Assembly (NCBI RefSeq): GCF_021343995.1
Contig: NZ_JAJTTE010000035.1
Coordinates: forward strand, 17,749 to 81,748
Length of the DNA: 64,000 nt
Direction of reading: 5' to 3'
Origin: Pseudonocardia terrae
GTDB lineage: Bacteria > Actinomycetota > Actinomycetes > Mycobacteriales > Pseudonocardiaceae
Shown piece after piece: positions 1 through 11,930 of the stretch. The notes beneath the pieces were generated by a model that saw nothing but the letters and a program-made list of their open reading frames with translations, did not search any database and was not told where the DNA came from. The position numbers and the translations under genes are program-made. Within the stretch, counting starts at the first letter, position 1. Each line of letters starts with the position of its first letter.

Positions 1-44
1 AGGATCCCGACGACCGCCGCGTCGGGAATGGGTCCGTCGCTCAC
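1..44 (-). CDS. 5' end of an unidentified gene, cut by the window edge
   Basis: A GTG codon (44..42) overlaps the TGA stop of the upstream membrane-protein gene in a GTGA arrangement, which is the usual sign of translational coupling in this region. The reading frame stays open to the window edge and begins MSDGPIPDAAVVGI. Fourteen residues are too few to assign a family. It would be the gene downstream of mshB and the small membrane protein. In mycobacteria fbiC lies close to this position, but nothing seen here proves that identity. Confidence 0.4.
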   Translation of the reverse strand, partial: MSDGPIPDAAVVGI

Positions 45-448
45 GACCGGATCATCCCGTGCGGGTCGCCGTCGTGCTGGTTCGAGCGGCGCGCCCGCTG
101 CCGGTCCGCGGCCTCGATGATCCTGCGCAGCGGCAGCAGACCGGCGAGCAGGCCCGCGACCAGCAGCAGGAGGGACTGCCAGGTCGCCGGGAGCAGCACG
201 TCCCCGCCCGGGCCCGCGAACCCGAGCACCCCGACGACCACGACCCAGACCACCAGCGGCGAGGCCGCGACGGCCGTGGCCGACGAGACGTCCGTGGTCG
301 CGTGGATCAGCCACGGCATGGTGAGCAGCACCAGCACCGTGCCGATCGGGGCCGGCACCGACCCGATGTGGAGCGGCTGGAACAGCAGCTCCAGGGCCGC
401 CAGCAGGGCCGCGGCCACCAGCAGGGCCGTGAGCGTGACCCAGCGCAT
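41..448 (-). CDS. small integral membrane protein downstream of mshB
   Basis: This 135-aa protein has about four hydrophobic segments (roughly residues 4-22, 32-50, 58-82 and 86-106) and a charged C-terminal tail. Its start overlaps the mshB stop in TGATG form, so it is very likely co-transcribed and coupled with mshB. In Mycobacterium tuberculosis the gene after mshB (Rv1171) is also a small protein of unknown function, so this is probably the positional equivalent. No catalytic motif is visible and the function is unknown. Confidence 0.8.
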   Translation of the reverse strand: MRWVTLTALLVAAALLAALELLFQPLHIGSVPAPIGTVLVLLTMPWLIHATTDVSSATAVAASPLVVWVVVVGVLGFAGPGGDVLLPATWQSLLLLVAGLLAGLLPLRRIIEAADRQRARRSNQHDGDPHGMIRS

Positions 449-1335
449 CAGACGAGCCCCGCGAACAGGTCGTCGGCCGGGGCCGGCCCCGCCCCCGACG
501 CCAGCGCGTACTCCTCGCGATCGATCAGCGGCTGTGCGACGTCGTTGCTCATCGCGAAGGCCACGGCACCATCGTGCTCCCACACCGCGATCTGCGTGGC
601 GTGGGCCCGCATCGCCGCGACGAGCGCGGCGCGGTGCGCCGACACGTCCAGCCGGGTCGTGACGACGTCGTCGGGCGCGCTGGGCAGCTCGTCCGGCTCG
701 GGGAACCGGAACGGCATCCCGGGCAGGCCCTTGATCCCCGCCAGCCCCGCGTCGAGCTCGGTGCGGGACCGCACGGCGTGGAACACCCGCGCGACGACCT
801 CCGGGCGGGCCTTCGCGGCCGCCATGGTGAGCGCGTGGGCGCGGACGTGGTCGGGGTGGCCGTAGCCGCCGTCGTCGGCGTAGGAGACCACGACCTGGGG
901 CCGCAGCTCGTCGACGACGGCGAGCAGCTGCGCGAGCTGCTCGTCGAACGCCCCGGGCGCGGCGAGGGCCCGCGGGTGCAGCACCGCCGGGATGACCGCC
1001 CGGGTGCCCTCGCCGTGCTCCATGCCGCTGTCCCGCCAGCGCCCGAGTCCGCCCAGGAACCGGTGCTCCGGGCCGCCCAGCGCGGCGAGGGCGCCGGCCA
1101 GCTCGTGCACCCGGTAGCCGCCGAGCTGGTCGCCGCGGTCCGGCGCGAGCTCGCGCAGCTCCGGCGGGATGACCTCGCCCTCCTCGCCCAGCGAGCACGT
1201 CAGGACGACGCAGGCCGTTCCGGGGTCGGCGGCGTACCGGGCGATGGCGCCGCCGGTGGTCAGGGTCTCGTCGTCGGGATGCGCGTGGACGAACAGCACC
1301 CGGCGGGCCGGGAGCGCGGGGAACGCAGCGAACAC
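448..1335 (-). CDS. mshB: N-acetyl-1-D-myo-inositol-2-amino-2-deoxy-alpha-D-glucopyranoside deacetylase (MshB)
   Basis: A 295-aa zinc deacetylase of the LmbE/PIG-L family. It removes acetate from GlcNAc-inositol in mycothiol synthesis, the actinobacterial counterpart of glutathione synthesis. The metal/catalytic signature HPDDE is at residues 19-23, and the second motif GHPDH at 159-163 supplies the remaining zinc histidine. Length and both motifs fit MshB rather than the related Mca amidase. Neighbours agree: lpqW and typA lie upstream and a small membrane protein follows, as in mycobacteria. Only 17 bases separate its start from the end of the peptide-importer operon upstream, so read-through from that operon is possible. 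Confidence 0.93.
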   Translation of the reverse strand: MFAAFPALPARRVLFVHAHPDDETLTTGGAIARYAADPGTACVVLTCSLGEEGEVIPPELRELAPDRGDQLGGYRVHELAGALAALGGPEHRFLGGLGRWRDSGMEHGEGTRAVIPAVLHPRALAAPGAFDEQLAQLLAVVDELRPQVVVSYADDGGYGHPDHVRAHALTMAAAKARPEVVARVFHAVRSRTELDAGLAGIKGLPGMPFRFPEPDELPSAPDDVVTTRLDVSAHRAALVAAMRAHATQIAVWEHDGAVAFAMSNDVAQPLIDREEYALASGAGPAPADDLFAGLV

Positions 1336-1352
1336 CGCGGGAGCCTACGTCC

Positions 1353-2380
<1,028 letters not shown>

Positions 2381-2384
<4 letters not shown>

Positions 2385-3544
2385 GCGCGGGCCTCCCCGT
2401 CGGTCCCGGTGCCCTCGCCGGCCGCGAGCCCGGCGAGCGCCTCGTGGTCGGCGACCTCGTTGTCGAACACGTCCGCCGCCTCCTGCCCCGCGAGCGTCTC
2501 GGCGTAGTGGCAGGCGGCGAGGTGGCCGGGACCGGTGGTCACGCGCAGCTCCGGCTCGCTCTCGTCGCACCGCTCGGTGTGCTTGGGGCAGCGTGGGCCG
2601 AACGGGCAGCCCGGCGGCATGTTGACGACCGACGGCGGTGCCCCGGGGATCGGGGTGAGCCGCTCGCTGGGCCGGTCGAGCCGGGGCAGGCTGCCGAGCA
2701 GGCCGAGGGTGTAGGGCATCCGCGGGGTGTAGAAGATCTCCTCCGCGGTGCCGATCTCGACCGGCTTGCCGGCGTACATCACCAGCACCCGGTCCGCCTG
2801 GCCCGCGATCACGCCCAGGTCGTGGGTGATCAGCACCATCGCGGCACCGGTCTCGTCCTGCGCCGCGGCCAGCGCGTCGAGGATCTGGGCCTGGACGGTG
2901 ACGTCGAGGGCCGTGGTCGGCTCGTCGGCGATGATGACGTCCGGGTCGTTGGCCATGGCGATCGCGATGACCACGCGCTGCCGCATGCCGCCCGAGAGCT
3001 CGTGCGGGTAGGAGCCCGCGCGGTCCTTCGCGTTCGGGATCCGCACCTTGTCCAGCAGCTCGACGGCGCGCTCCATGGCCGCCTGCTTCGAGACGTCGTG
3101 GTGCGCGCGGACGGCCTCGGCGATCTGCGCCCCGACCGTGTAGACGGGGTTCAGCGAGGTCATCGGGTCCTGGAAGATCATCGCGATCCGGGAGCCCCGG
3201 ACCCGGGTCATCTCCGCCTCGGACAGCGTGAGCAGGTCCCGGCCGTCGAAGCGCACCGAGCCCTTGACCTCGGCGGTGTTCGGCAGCAGCCGCATGACCG
3301 CCATCGAGGTCACGGACTTGCCGGAGCCGGACTCGCCGACGATGCCCAGCACCTCGCCGCGGTGCAGCGCGTAGTCCACGCCGCGCACGGCACGGACGGG
3401 CCCGTCCGCGCTCGGGAAGGTGACGTCGAGGCCGGAGACCTCCAGCACGACGTCCCCGCGGACACCCCGCGCGCCCGGCGCGGGCGACAGGTCGATCTCG
3501 TCGGCCGTTCCTGCGCGAGACGGCTCGCTCGCGTGCTGGCTCAC
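2381..3544 (-). CDS. oligopeptide/dipeptide ABC transporter ATP-binding protein (DppD/OppD type)
   Basis: A 387-aa ATPase, the first nucleotide-binding subunit of the importer. It carries GESGSGKS (Walker A), LSGGMRQR (signature) and IADEPTTALDV (Walker B). An oligopeptide-type C-terminal domain has the cysteine cluster CPFGPRCPKH, followed by an acidic tail of about 60 residues. Its start overlaps the end of the upstream permease gene by four bases. It should pair with the DppF-type ATPase to power the two permeases. Confidence 0.92.
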
Positions 3545-4455
3545 TGGCGCACCTTCGTCTGCTGCGGGTCGAACGCGTCACGCAGGCCGTCGCCGATGAA
3601 GTTGATCGTGAGCGCGATGAGGATGATGAACAGGCCGGGGAAGTAGAACAGCCACGGCCGGGTCGTGAGCGCCGTCTGTGCCTCGCTGACCAGCAGGCCG
3701 AGCGAGGTGTCCGGCGGCGTCACGCCGAAGCCCAGGTAGGACAGCGAGGTCTCGAGCAGGATCGCCAGCGCCACCAGGATGGTGAGGTTCACCAGGATCG
3801 AGCCCAGCGCGTTGGGCACGAGGTGGCGCAGGATGATCCGGGTGTCGCTCGCCCCGAGTGCCTTCGCCGCCTCGACGAACTCCTTCTCCCGCAGGGACAG
3901 CACGACGCCGCGGGAGACGCGGGAGACGTAGGCCCAGTACAGCGCCGCGATGACCAGCGCGATCAGGTACCAGCTGCCGCCGAAGTTGTGCGCGAGCATC
4001 GCGGCGACGGCGATCAGCGGCAGGGTCAGCACCAGGTCGGAGATGCGCATCATGACCGTGTCGGTCTTGCCGCCGAAGTACCCGGCGACCGAGCCCCACA
4101 CCGTGCCGACCAGCGTGGCCAGGATCGCGACGCTGACCGAGACCTGCAGCGAGATCCGCGTCCCGCGCAGCACCTGGGCGAACTGGTCGCGGCCGGACGA
4201 GTCGGTGCCGAACGGGTGGTCCCAGGAGGGCGGGACGGAGTTGTCCGGGGTGTACTGGCCGGCGTCGTACTTCCAGAGCCAGCCGCCGACGTAGGCGAGC
4301 AGGATCAGCGCCACGAGCACGCAGAGGCTGACCACCGCCGCGCGGTGCTGCAGGAAGCGCCGGAACACCAGCTGCGCCTGGCTGCGCTCCTCGACGGTGA
4401 ACTCGCGGTCCCGGGCCGGTGCGGGAGCCGTGGACAGCTCGGTGGTGTCAGGCAT
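3541..4455 (-). CDS. oligopeptide/dipeptide ABC transporter permease (DppC/OppC type)
   Basis: A 304-aa inner-membrane permease with a cytoplasmic N-terminal tail, a first membrane helix near residues 35-55 and five further helices. The cytoplasmic loop containing EFVEAAKALGAS is the EAA motif that docks onto the ATPase subunits. The N-terminal OppC-type extension separates it from the DppB-type partner. It overlaps the neighbouring permease gene by eight bases and the DppD-type gene by four. Confidence 0.92.
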   Translation of the reverse strand: MPDTTELSTAPAPARDREFTVEERSQAQLVFRRFLQHRAAVVSLCVLVALILLAYVGGWLWKYDAGQYTPDNSVPPSWDHPFGTDSSGRDQFAQVLRGTRISLQVSVSVAILATLVGTVWGSVAGYFGGKTDTVMMRISDLVLTLPLIAVAAMLAHNFGGSWYLIALVIAALYWAYVSRVSRGVVLSLREKEFVEAAKALGASDTRIILRHLVPNALGSILVNLTILVALAILLETSLSYLGFGVTPPDTSLGLLVSEAQTALTTRPWLFYFPGLFIILIALTINFIGDGLRDAFDPQQTKVRQ

Positions 4456-5428
4456 AGCGGATCCTCGGGTCCAGGACGCCGTAGAGCAGGTCGGCGATCA
4501 GGTTGAAGACGATCACCACGGTCGCCGCGATCAGCAGCCACGACGCCGTCGCGTAGACGTCGTTGGTCCGGATCGAGGTGACCAGGTAGTCGCCCATGCC
4601 CTTCCACTGGAAGACGTTCTCGGTGACGACGGCGCCGCCGATGATCGAGGCGATGTCGAGTGCGGTGACCGTGGTCAGCGGGATGAGCGCGGTGCGCAGC
4701 GCGTGCTTGACCATCACGGTGCGCCGGGAGAGCCCCTTCGCGCGGGCGAGCCGCACGTAGTCGGAGTTCATCACCTCGAGCATCGAGGCGCGGGTGAACC
4801 GGCTCCACGCGGCGTACGAGATCAGCGCGAGCGAGATGGTCGGCAGGACCATGTGCCCGAGGATGTCGAGGACGTACGGGCCGGTGCCCTTCGGCGGCGG
4901 CACCGAGGCCTGGCCGATCGTGGAGATCGCCTGGCTGCCCACGGCCAGGTTGAAGCTGACCCCGGCCTGCTTGAGCAGGATCGCGAACCAGAAGGCGGGC
5001 ATGGCCAGGAACAGGAAGCCCAGGAAGGTGGCCGCGTAGTCGAACTTCGAGTACTGCTTGACGGCCGTCAGGACGCCGATCACCACCGCCAGGATCAGCG
5101 CGATCACCATGGCCAGCGCGATCAGCCGGATGGTGACCAGGAACCGGTCGCCGAGGTCGTGGCCGATGTTCGCCGTGGACACGACGGACGGGCCGAAGTC
5201 GCCGCGGAACACGCCCCCGAGCCACGAGAAGTAGCGCTGGAGGAGCGGCTGGTCGAGGTGCAGCCGGAGCCGCTCGGCCTCGATGACGGTGGGCGGCGCG
5301 GGCGGGTTCTTCTCCCGCAGGGGCGCGAGCGGGTCGGCCGACGCCGAGCCCAGCGCGAAGATGATGAACGACGCGACGATCAGGACCGGTATCGAGTACA
5401 GGATCCTGCGCACGGCGAAGGCGAGCAT
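4448..5428 (-). CDS. oligopeptide/dipeptide ABC transporter permease (DppB/OppB type)
   Basis: A 326-aa permease starting MLAFAVRRILYSIPVLIV, the typical first helix of DppB/OppB proteins. A large extracellular loop follows, then five helices, with the EAA-type motif DYVRLARAKGLS in the last third. It is the first gene after the binding-protein gene, separated from it by 156 bases that contain a strong hairpin. It forms the heterodimeric membrane channel with the DppC-type permease. Confidence 0.92.
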   Translation of the reverse strand: MLAFAVRRILYSIPVLIVASFIIFALGSASADPLAPLREKNPPAPPTVIEAERLRLHLDQPLLQRYFSWLGGVFRGDFGPSVVSTANIGHDLGDRFLVTIRLIALAMVIALILAVVIGVLTAVKQYSKFDYAATFLGFLFLAMPAFWFAILLKQAGVSFNLAVGSQAISTIGQASVPPPKGTGPYVLDILGHMVLPTISLALISYAAWSRFTRASMLEVMNSDYVRLARAKGLSRRTVMVKHALRTALIPLTTVTALDIASIIGGAVVTENVFQWKGMGDYLVTSIRTNDVYATASWLLIAATVVIVFNLIADLLYGVLDPRIRYA

Positions 5429-5516
5429 GCGGATGTGCTTCTTCCGACTCGTGGTGGGAGCACGGTCCGCTCCGGGCGTGGCGGGGCGGGCCGCCGTCTG
5501 AGCAGGGTAACGCCGC

Positions 5517-5572
5517 GGGCGGGCCCGGGCCGCGCGGCCGACTCGTGGTCGGCCGGCTCCCCGGGCCCGCCC
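5517..5572 (-). promoter_or_regulatory. large intercistronic hairpin between binding-protein and permease genes
   Basis: Two 13-base arms (5517-5529 and 5560-5572) are perfectly complementary. Inside them sits a second stem of 8 bp (5535-5542 with 5548-5555) with a 5-base loop. It lies just after the stop of the binding-protein gene and before the permease gene, all on the minus strand. No U-run follows. Hairpins here usually act as partial terminators or protect the upstream mRNA, so that more binding protein than transporter is made. That role is an inference. Confidence 0.65.
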
Positions 5573-5584
5573 CCGGTTCTCACG

Positions 5585-7321
5585 TCACGAGCCGGAGCGG
5601 ATGCCCCACTCGGCGGTGTTGTAGGTGATCCCGTCGAGCGACGCGTTGTTGCGCACGTTGCCCAGCGTGTTCTGCACCGCGGCCAGGGTCGGCTTCTGGT
5701 ACAGCGGCAGGACGTAGGCGTCCTCGGCCATGATCTTGTCGGCCTGGTTCAGCTTGGCCCGGGCGTCGTTGATGTCGGTCGACGCCGCGGCCTCGTTGAT
5801 CAGCTGGTCCGTGGTCGGGTTGACGTAGTGGCCGTAGTTCGACCCGGAGTTCGACAGCCACAGCTGCTGCGCACCGCCGAACGGCGCCGGCGACATGATC
5901 CAGCCGAACACGATGACGTCGTAGTCACCCGAGCTGGTGGTCGTGCCGAGACTGTCCGTCGTCGAGATCTCGACGTTCACGCCGAGCTGCTTCGCGTACT
6001 GCTGGAACAGCTCGCACTCGGTCTGCCGGACGGCGTTGCCCACGGTGTAGCGCATCCGCAGCGGCGGCACGGCCTGCCCGTTCGGTGCGACCAGCGCGGT
6101 GCCCACGCCGGTGTACCCGGCGTCGGTGAGGACCTTCTTGGCCCGCTCGATGTCACCCGAGCCCTGCCCGGTGGCGGTCAGGTTGTCCTGGTAGCCGTCC
6201 TGCTGCGGCACGAACATCTTGTTCTGCAGCGGCTTGATGTCCGCGTTGAACTGCCCGACCGTCTTCGCGATGACGTCCTGCGTGTTCACCGCGGTGAACA
6301 GCGCCTGGCGCAGCGCCTTGTCGGCCAGGAACGGGTTCTTCAGGTTGAAGTCGAAGTGCTCCCACGACAGCCCGGCCGCCTGCGCGTTCGAGACGTTCGG
6401 GATGTTGGTCAGCTGGTTGACGATGTCGACCTGCGGCTGCGGGAACAGCGCCTGGACCTCGTTGTTCTGCAGGGCCAGCGGCTCCTGGGTGGCGTCGGTG
6501 ATCACGCGGATCACCAGCCGGTCGAGCTTCGGCTTGGTCGCGCCGTACCACGACGGGTTCGGGACCAGCGTCAGCGCGACGTTGTCCTGCCAGTTCTCGA
6601 CCTTGAACGGGCCGGCGGAGTAGGTGGGCGGCGTCTTGCCGAACCAGTCGAACGCCTTGGCGAGGCCGTCGGGCGAGTTCAGGTCGCCCTGCTTGGCGCC
6701 GAGGTGCGCCGGGTACAGCGGGGCGGCCGAGTTGAAGAGGCCCTGCCAGTCCGTGTACGGCTTCGCCAGGGTGACGGTGACGGTCTTCCCGTTGTCCGAG
6801 CCGGTCACCGCGGTGATCTGGTCGTAGCCGCCGTTACCCGCCGTCTCGCAGGCCGGGCAGTCGCGACCGTTCTGCCACTTCCAGCTCATGACGAAGTCGT
6901 CGGCGGTGACGGGGGTGCCGTCGTCCCACGTCGCGGCCGGCTTGATCTTGTAGACGATCGTCGTCGGGTTGGTGAGGTCGGCCGAGTCCAGCAGGTCCGT
7001 GTTCAGGGTCGGCTTGAGGTCGGGCGACGTGTAGAACGCGTACGTCAGCAGCGGCTTCGTGGACATACCGGTCCAGTCGACGTTGCCCTCGGACGAGATG
7101 ACGTTCCAGTTGTCGATGTTCTTCTCGGACGCCAGGGTCACCGTCCCGCCCTGCTGCAGCTGGTCCGCCGGAACGCTGTTGCAGGTGTTGGGGTTGGTGC
7201 TGCAGTCTCCGTAGACCCCGCCCGAGCTGCCGCCGGCGCCACCGCCGCCACCGCAGGCCGCAAGGACAAGCGTCGCCGCCGTGGCGACCGCTGCGGCCGC
7301 GGCCGCCCTCGTTCTCTTCAT
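5585..7321 (-). CDS. oligopeptide ABC transporter substrate-binding lipoprotein
   Basis: A 578-aa extracellular solute-binding protein (family 5), the ligand-capturing component of the importer encoded downstream. The start was placed at MKRTRAA because GAGGAAG stands seven bases before it and a lipoprotein signal peptide follows directly, with the lipobox LAAC and Cys23 for lipid attachment. A Gly/Ser-rich linker then leads into the binding domain. The protein should sit on the outer face of the cell membrane. Peptide specificity cannot be read from the sequence. Confidence 0.9.
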   Translation of the reverse strand: MKRTRAAAAAAVATAATLVLAACGGGGGAGGSSGGVYGDCSTNPNTCNSVPADQLQQGGTVTLASEKNIDNWNVISSEGNVDWTGMSTKPLLTYAFYTSPDLKPTLNTDLLDSADLTNPTTIVYKIKPAATWDDGTPVTADDFVMSWKWQNGRDCPACETAGNGGYDQITAVTGSDNGKTVTVTLAKPYTDWQGLFNSAAPLYPAHLGAKQGDLNSPDGLAKAFDWFGKTPPTYSAGPFKVENWQDNVALTLVPNPSWYGATKPKLDRLVIRVITDATQEPLALQNNEVQALFPQPQVDIVNQLTNIPNVSNAQAAGLSWEHFDFNLKNPFLADKALRQALFTAVNTQDVIAKTVGQFNADIKPLQNKMFVPQQDGYQDNLTATGQGSGDIERAKKVLTDAGYTGVGTALVAPNGQAVPPLRMRYTVGNAVRQTECELFQQYAKQLGVNVEISTTDSLGTTTSSGDYDVIVFGWIMSPAPFGGAQQLWLSNSGSNYGHYVNPTTDQLINEAAASTDINDARAKLNQADKIMAEDAYVLPLYQKPTLAAVQNTLGNVRNNASLDGITYNTAEWGIRSGS

Positions 7322-7522
7322 GGACTTCCTCGATCTGCTCGCCTGTCCGGACCCGGTCGGGCCGCTGGGACCGGGGCCCTTCGACCCTTGCCGTGGCCGC
7401 CCGGGGTGTGGGGCGGCCGCCCGATCCCTGGGCAACTTAGGAACCTCACAGGTGCACCCGCCAACGATGTCGCCGATCGTGACCAAAGGGTGACGTGAGG
7501 TGGACAGGGCGACACATCGTGA

Positions 7523-7536
7523 TTACTCTGGAGTAA
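7523..7536. promoter_or_regulatory. 14-bp palindrome upstream of the peptide-importer operon
   Basis: TTACTCTGGAGTAA is a perfect palindrome and is AT-rich against a very GC-rich background. It lies about 200 bp before the binding-protein start (7321) and 23 bp after the lpqW stop (7559), both on the minus strand. It could be an operator, but no regulator gene is adjacent. Confidence 0.35.
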
Positions 7537-7558
7537 CTTTCGCCCGGCCGGAGGAGAC

Positions 7559-9409
7559 TCAGCTGACCGGGGCGCTCCATCGTTGTGCCCCGGTGAGCGG
7601 CCCCGTCTCGAGCGGGCCGGCACCGAACCCGGTCGCGGCGGCGCCCGCCGGGGTGCTCACGAGGAGCGACACCTGCTGGAAGAGCGGCAGCGCCGGGAGC
7701 TGCGCCCAGAGCACCCGTTCGGCCGTCGCGAGCTGGTTCGGGTCGGGCACCGCCGCGGTCGCGAGCGACTCCAGCACCGGCTGCAGCGCGGCCGAGCAGA
7801 AGCCGTTCGGCAGGGTGGGCGGCGCCGGGAGCGACGGCGTCGGGTCCGGGCAGCCGTAGTCCGAGGCCAGCTGCGGTCCGATCGGGCCGCCGACCGCGCG
7901 CGGCTCGACGAGGATGTCCGCCCGCACGGTGGCGTTCGGCGCGGCGGTGCCGCTCGACGGAGCCGCGCTCGGGGTCGTGCTCGGGGTCGTGCCGGGGGTC
8001 GCTGCGGGGCTCGGCCCGGTCGTCGGGGCCGCGCTCGGCGTGGGGGTGGCGGCACCGCTCGACGGCGTCGTCGGCGGCGGGGTCGTCGTGCTGGGCGGGG
8101 TGGCGACCACCGTCCGCTGGGTGAAGAGGTCGGCCGCGGGCGGGGCGACGACCTGCACCTCGATCCCCGCGGCGCGCAGCTGGTCCGCCACGGCCTCGGC
8201 CACGTCGACGTCCGTGCCGCGCTCGGCGCCGGCGGCCACGACGATGCTGAGCGGGGTGTTGCCGAGGGTCCAGGCCCCGTCGGCGCCGCGGGTGTAACCG
8301 GCCTCGGTGAGCAGCCGCTCGGCGGTGGCGGGGTCCGGGTGGGCCGGCGCGCCCGCGGGGGCGGTCGCGGCGTACCCCTGCTGCGACGGCGCGAGGCCGA
8401 AGGCGTCGACGGGCAGCGCGTCGGGCGCCACAGCGGCCCGGATCTTCTCGCGGTCGAGCAGCGCGCCGACGGCCTGGCGCACCCGCACGTCGGACAGCGG
8501 CCCGTAGTCCGAGCGCAGCGCCAGGTCGGTCACGGTGCCGCGCGGCGCGGACGCGGTCGTGATCGCGTTGCCCAGCGGCGCGAGGGCCTTCATGACCTTC
8601 GGCCCGGAGGTGGGCATCGCGACGTCGACGTCGCCGCCGCGCAGGCCCTCGGCCAGGGTCTGCGGACCCATCCGGCGGAGCACGATCTGGTCGAGCGTGG
8701 TGGGGGTGGCCCAGTACAGGTCGTTGCGGGCGAGAATGACCTCGCCCCGCGCCCGGTCGACGGTCACGACCCGGAACGGCCCGCCCGAGGCGGGCAGCCC
8801 GCCCTGCAGCGCGCTGCTCCACGAGCCGGGCGCGTCCTTGAGGATCTGGGCGGGCAGCAACCCGCTGAACAGGTGCTGCCACTGCGGGTACGGCTCGTCG
8901 AACACGACGTCCACGGCCTTGCCGCCGGCCCGCGACCGGACGTCCGTGACGTGCCGGTACCCCTCGGCGTCGATCGTGCCCGGCTGGCTGCGCATCTGCT
9001 GCCAGAGGTACACGAAGTCCTCGGCGGCGATCGGCGAGTTCGACGACCACGAGGCCTGCACGTTGAGCTCGTAGCTCACGGTGAACGGGCTGGTCGAGGT
9101 GACCTCGGCGCTGGTCGCGACCGTGCGGTCGAGCTGCAGGGCGCCGGAGGCGTCGGGCCGGAAGACCGACGGCAGCACCAGCGTGGCCAGGGCCTGGGTG
9201 ACCGGCGAGCGGTCCGCCAGCAGGTGCGGGTTGAAGCCTGCGCCGAGGTCGTCCACGCCGACGACGACCTCGGTGGCCCGGACGGTCGCCGGCGGGGGCG
9301 CGGGCTGGGGCGGGGCGGGCTGCTCCACCGGGGCGTTCGTGCACGCCGCCAGCAGGGTGAGCAGGCACGCGCCGAGGACGAGCAGCGTCCTGCGGCCCCA
9401 GCCGGTCAC
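7559..9409 (-). CDS. lpqW: LpqW-like lipoprotein, ABC-transporter family 5 binding-protein fold
   Basis: A 616-aa lipoprotein. GTG at 9409 was chosen because GGGAGG stands just upstream and the signal peptide then begins at once (LLTLLAAC, Cys23). The body resembles solute-binding family 5, but a Ser/Thr/Pro-rich insert of about 70 residues interrupts the C-terminal half. The position next to typA, with mshB further on, matches Rv1166 (LpqW), which in mycobacteria steers lipoarabinomannan/PIM synthesis rather than transport. It has no permease partners of its own. Orthology is supported by synteny and length, but function in this organism is inferred. Confidence 0.75.
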   Translation of the reverse strand: MTGWGRRTLLVLGACLLTLLAACTNAPVEQPAPPQPAPPPATVRATEVVVGVDDLGAGFNPHLLADRSPVTQALATLVLPSVFRPDASGALQLDRTVATSAEVTSTSPFTVSYELNVQASWSSNSPIAAEDFVYLWQQMRSQPGTIDAEGYRHVTDVRSRAGGKAVDVVFDEPYPQWQHLFSGLLPAQILKDAPGSWSSALQGGLPASGGPFRVVTVDRARGEVILARNDLYWATPTTLDQIVLRRMGPQTLAEGLRGGDVDVAMPTSGPKVMKALAPLGNAITTASAPRGTVTDLALRSDYGPLSDVRVRQAVGALLDREKIRAAVAPDALPVDAFGLAPSQQGYAATAPAGAPAHPDPATAERLLTEAGYTRGADGAWTLGNTPLSIVVAAGAERGTDVDVAEAVADQLRAAGIEVQVVAPPAADLFTQRTVVATPPSTTTPPPTTPSSGAATPTPSAAPTTGPSPAATPGTTPSTTPSAAPSSGTAAPNATVRADILVEPRAVGGPIGPQLASDYGCPDPTPSLPAPPTLPNGFCSAALQPVLESLATAAVPDPNQLATAERVLWAQLPALPLFQQVSLLVSTPAGAAATGFGAGPLETGPLTGAQRWSAPVS

Positions 9410-9509
9410 GTGCCCTCCCCCGCCGCGCGGGCCGGGCGGCCCGCCTGCCCGCCATCGTCGCACCGGCGACGTGGTGCGGTGGTGTGGGCCCGGCCCGGCG
9501 CGAGGAGGG

Positions 9510-11456
<1,947 letters not shown>

Positions 11457-11519
11457 GATTCACGGTATCCCGGTCGAGGTCTGGACCTTGCCGAGAGGTG
11501 AGCCTAGGCTTCCCTCACG

Positions 11520-11669
11520 ATGGCCAAGGTGAAGAAGAAGTGCTGCCGGTCGAAGCCGAAGCGATGCAAGAGCTGCCCGGTCGTCCACCTGCGGTTGAAG
11601 AAGATCGACGCGCAGGGGCTGACCGGCAAGGAGTACACGCGCGCGGTCAAGGCGGCGCGCATCTACTGA
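11520..11669 (+). CDS. 49-aa basic cysteine-rich protein, function unknown
   Basis: The ORF begins MAKVKKKCCRSKPKRC and ends at TGA 11667-11669. It is rich in Lys/Arg and has four cysteines (8, 9, 16 and 19) in the first 20 residues, a possible small zinc knuckle. A run of AGAGGTGAG lies about 20 bases upstream. I recall similar very short MAKVKKKCC-type proteins in other actinobacteria near typA, but could not check. A short hairpin (11673-11686) begins three bases after the stop, as expected for an independent gene. An RNA- or ribosome-associated role would fit the charge and the typA neighbour, but is a guess. Confidence 0.7.
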   Translation: MAKVKKKCCRSKPKRCKSCPVVHLRLKKIDAQGLTGKEYTRAVKAARIY

Positions 11670-11672
11670 GGT

Positions 11673-11686
11673 CGCGGGCCCCCGCG
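11673..11686 (+). terminator. short GC hairpin after the 49-aa gene
   Basis: CGCGGGCCCCCGCG can fold into a 5-bp stem with a 4-base loop just after the stop codon at 11669. There is no U-run, which is common for actinobacterial terminators. Confidence 0.4.
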
Positions 11687-11850
11687 GGTGCACGATCGTC
11701 CTTCGTGGACGGTGCGCGTCGCCCATTGTGGACGGTCCGCGGCGGGTTCTGAATCGTTCCGTGCTCGGGCGGCGCGGATGCGTCCGGACCAGGCTGCGAC
11801 CCTCCGGCGCCGATGACGAAGCTCACAGGGTGATCCACGCCGCCGCCCCG

Positions 11851-11930
11851 CGTCATCCGGCGCTCCGTGCCGGTGACGCGTATCACCCGGCGCTCCGGGC
11901 CGGCGACGCGGGTCGTCCGGCCCTCCGGCC
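11851..11930. repeat. 30-bp tandem repeat, about 2.7 copies, at the 3' end of the AbiEi-like gene
   Basis: Units 11851-11880, 11881-11910 and a partial 11911-11930 share the core CCGGCGCTCCG...CCGG.GACGCG. The stop codon of the minus-strand gene (11883) lies inside the second unit. Repeat expansion here would therefore change where the protein ends. Confidence 0.7.

Noticed and set aside
4397..7498. Very long plus-strand open frame (about 1030 codons)
   Set aside because: It is antisense to the peptide-importer genes, Arg/Val/Asp-rich with no domains, and arises from high GC content.
11851..11930. Possible CRISPR-like array
   Set aside because: Direct tandem units without spacers, no cas genes, and overlap with the end of a coding gene.
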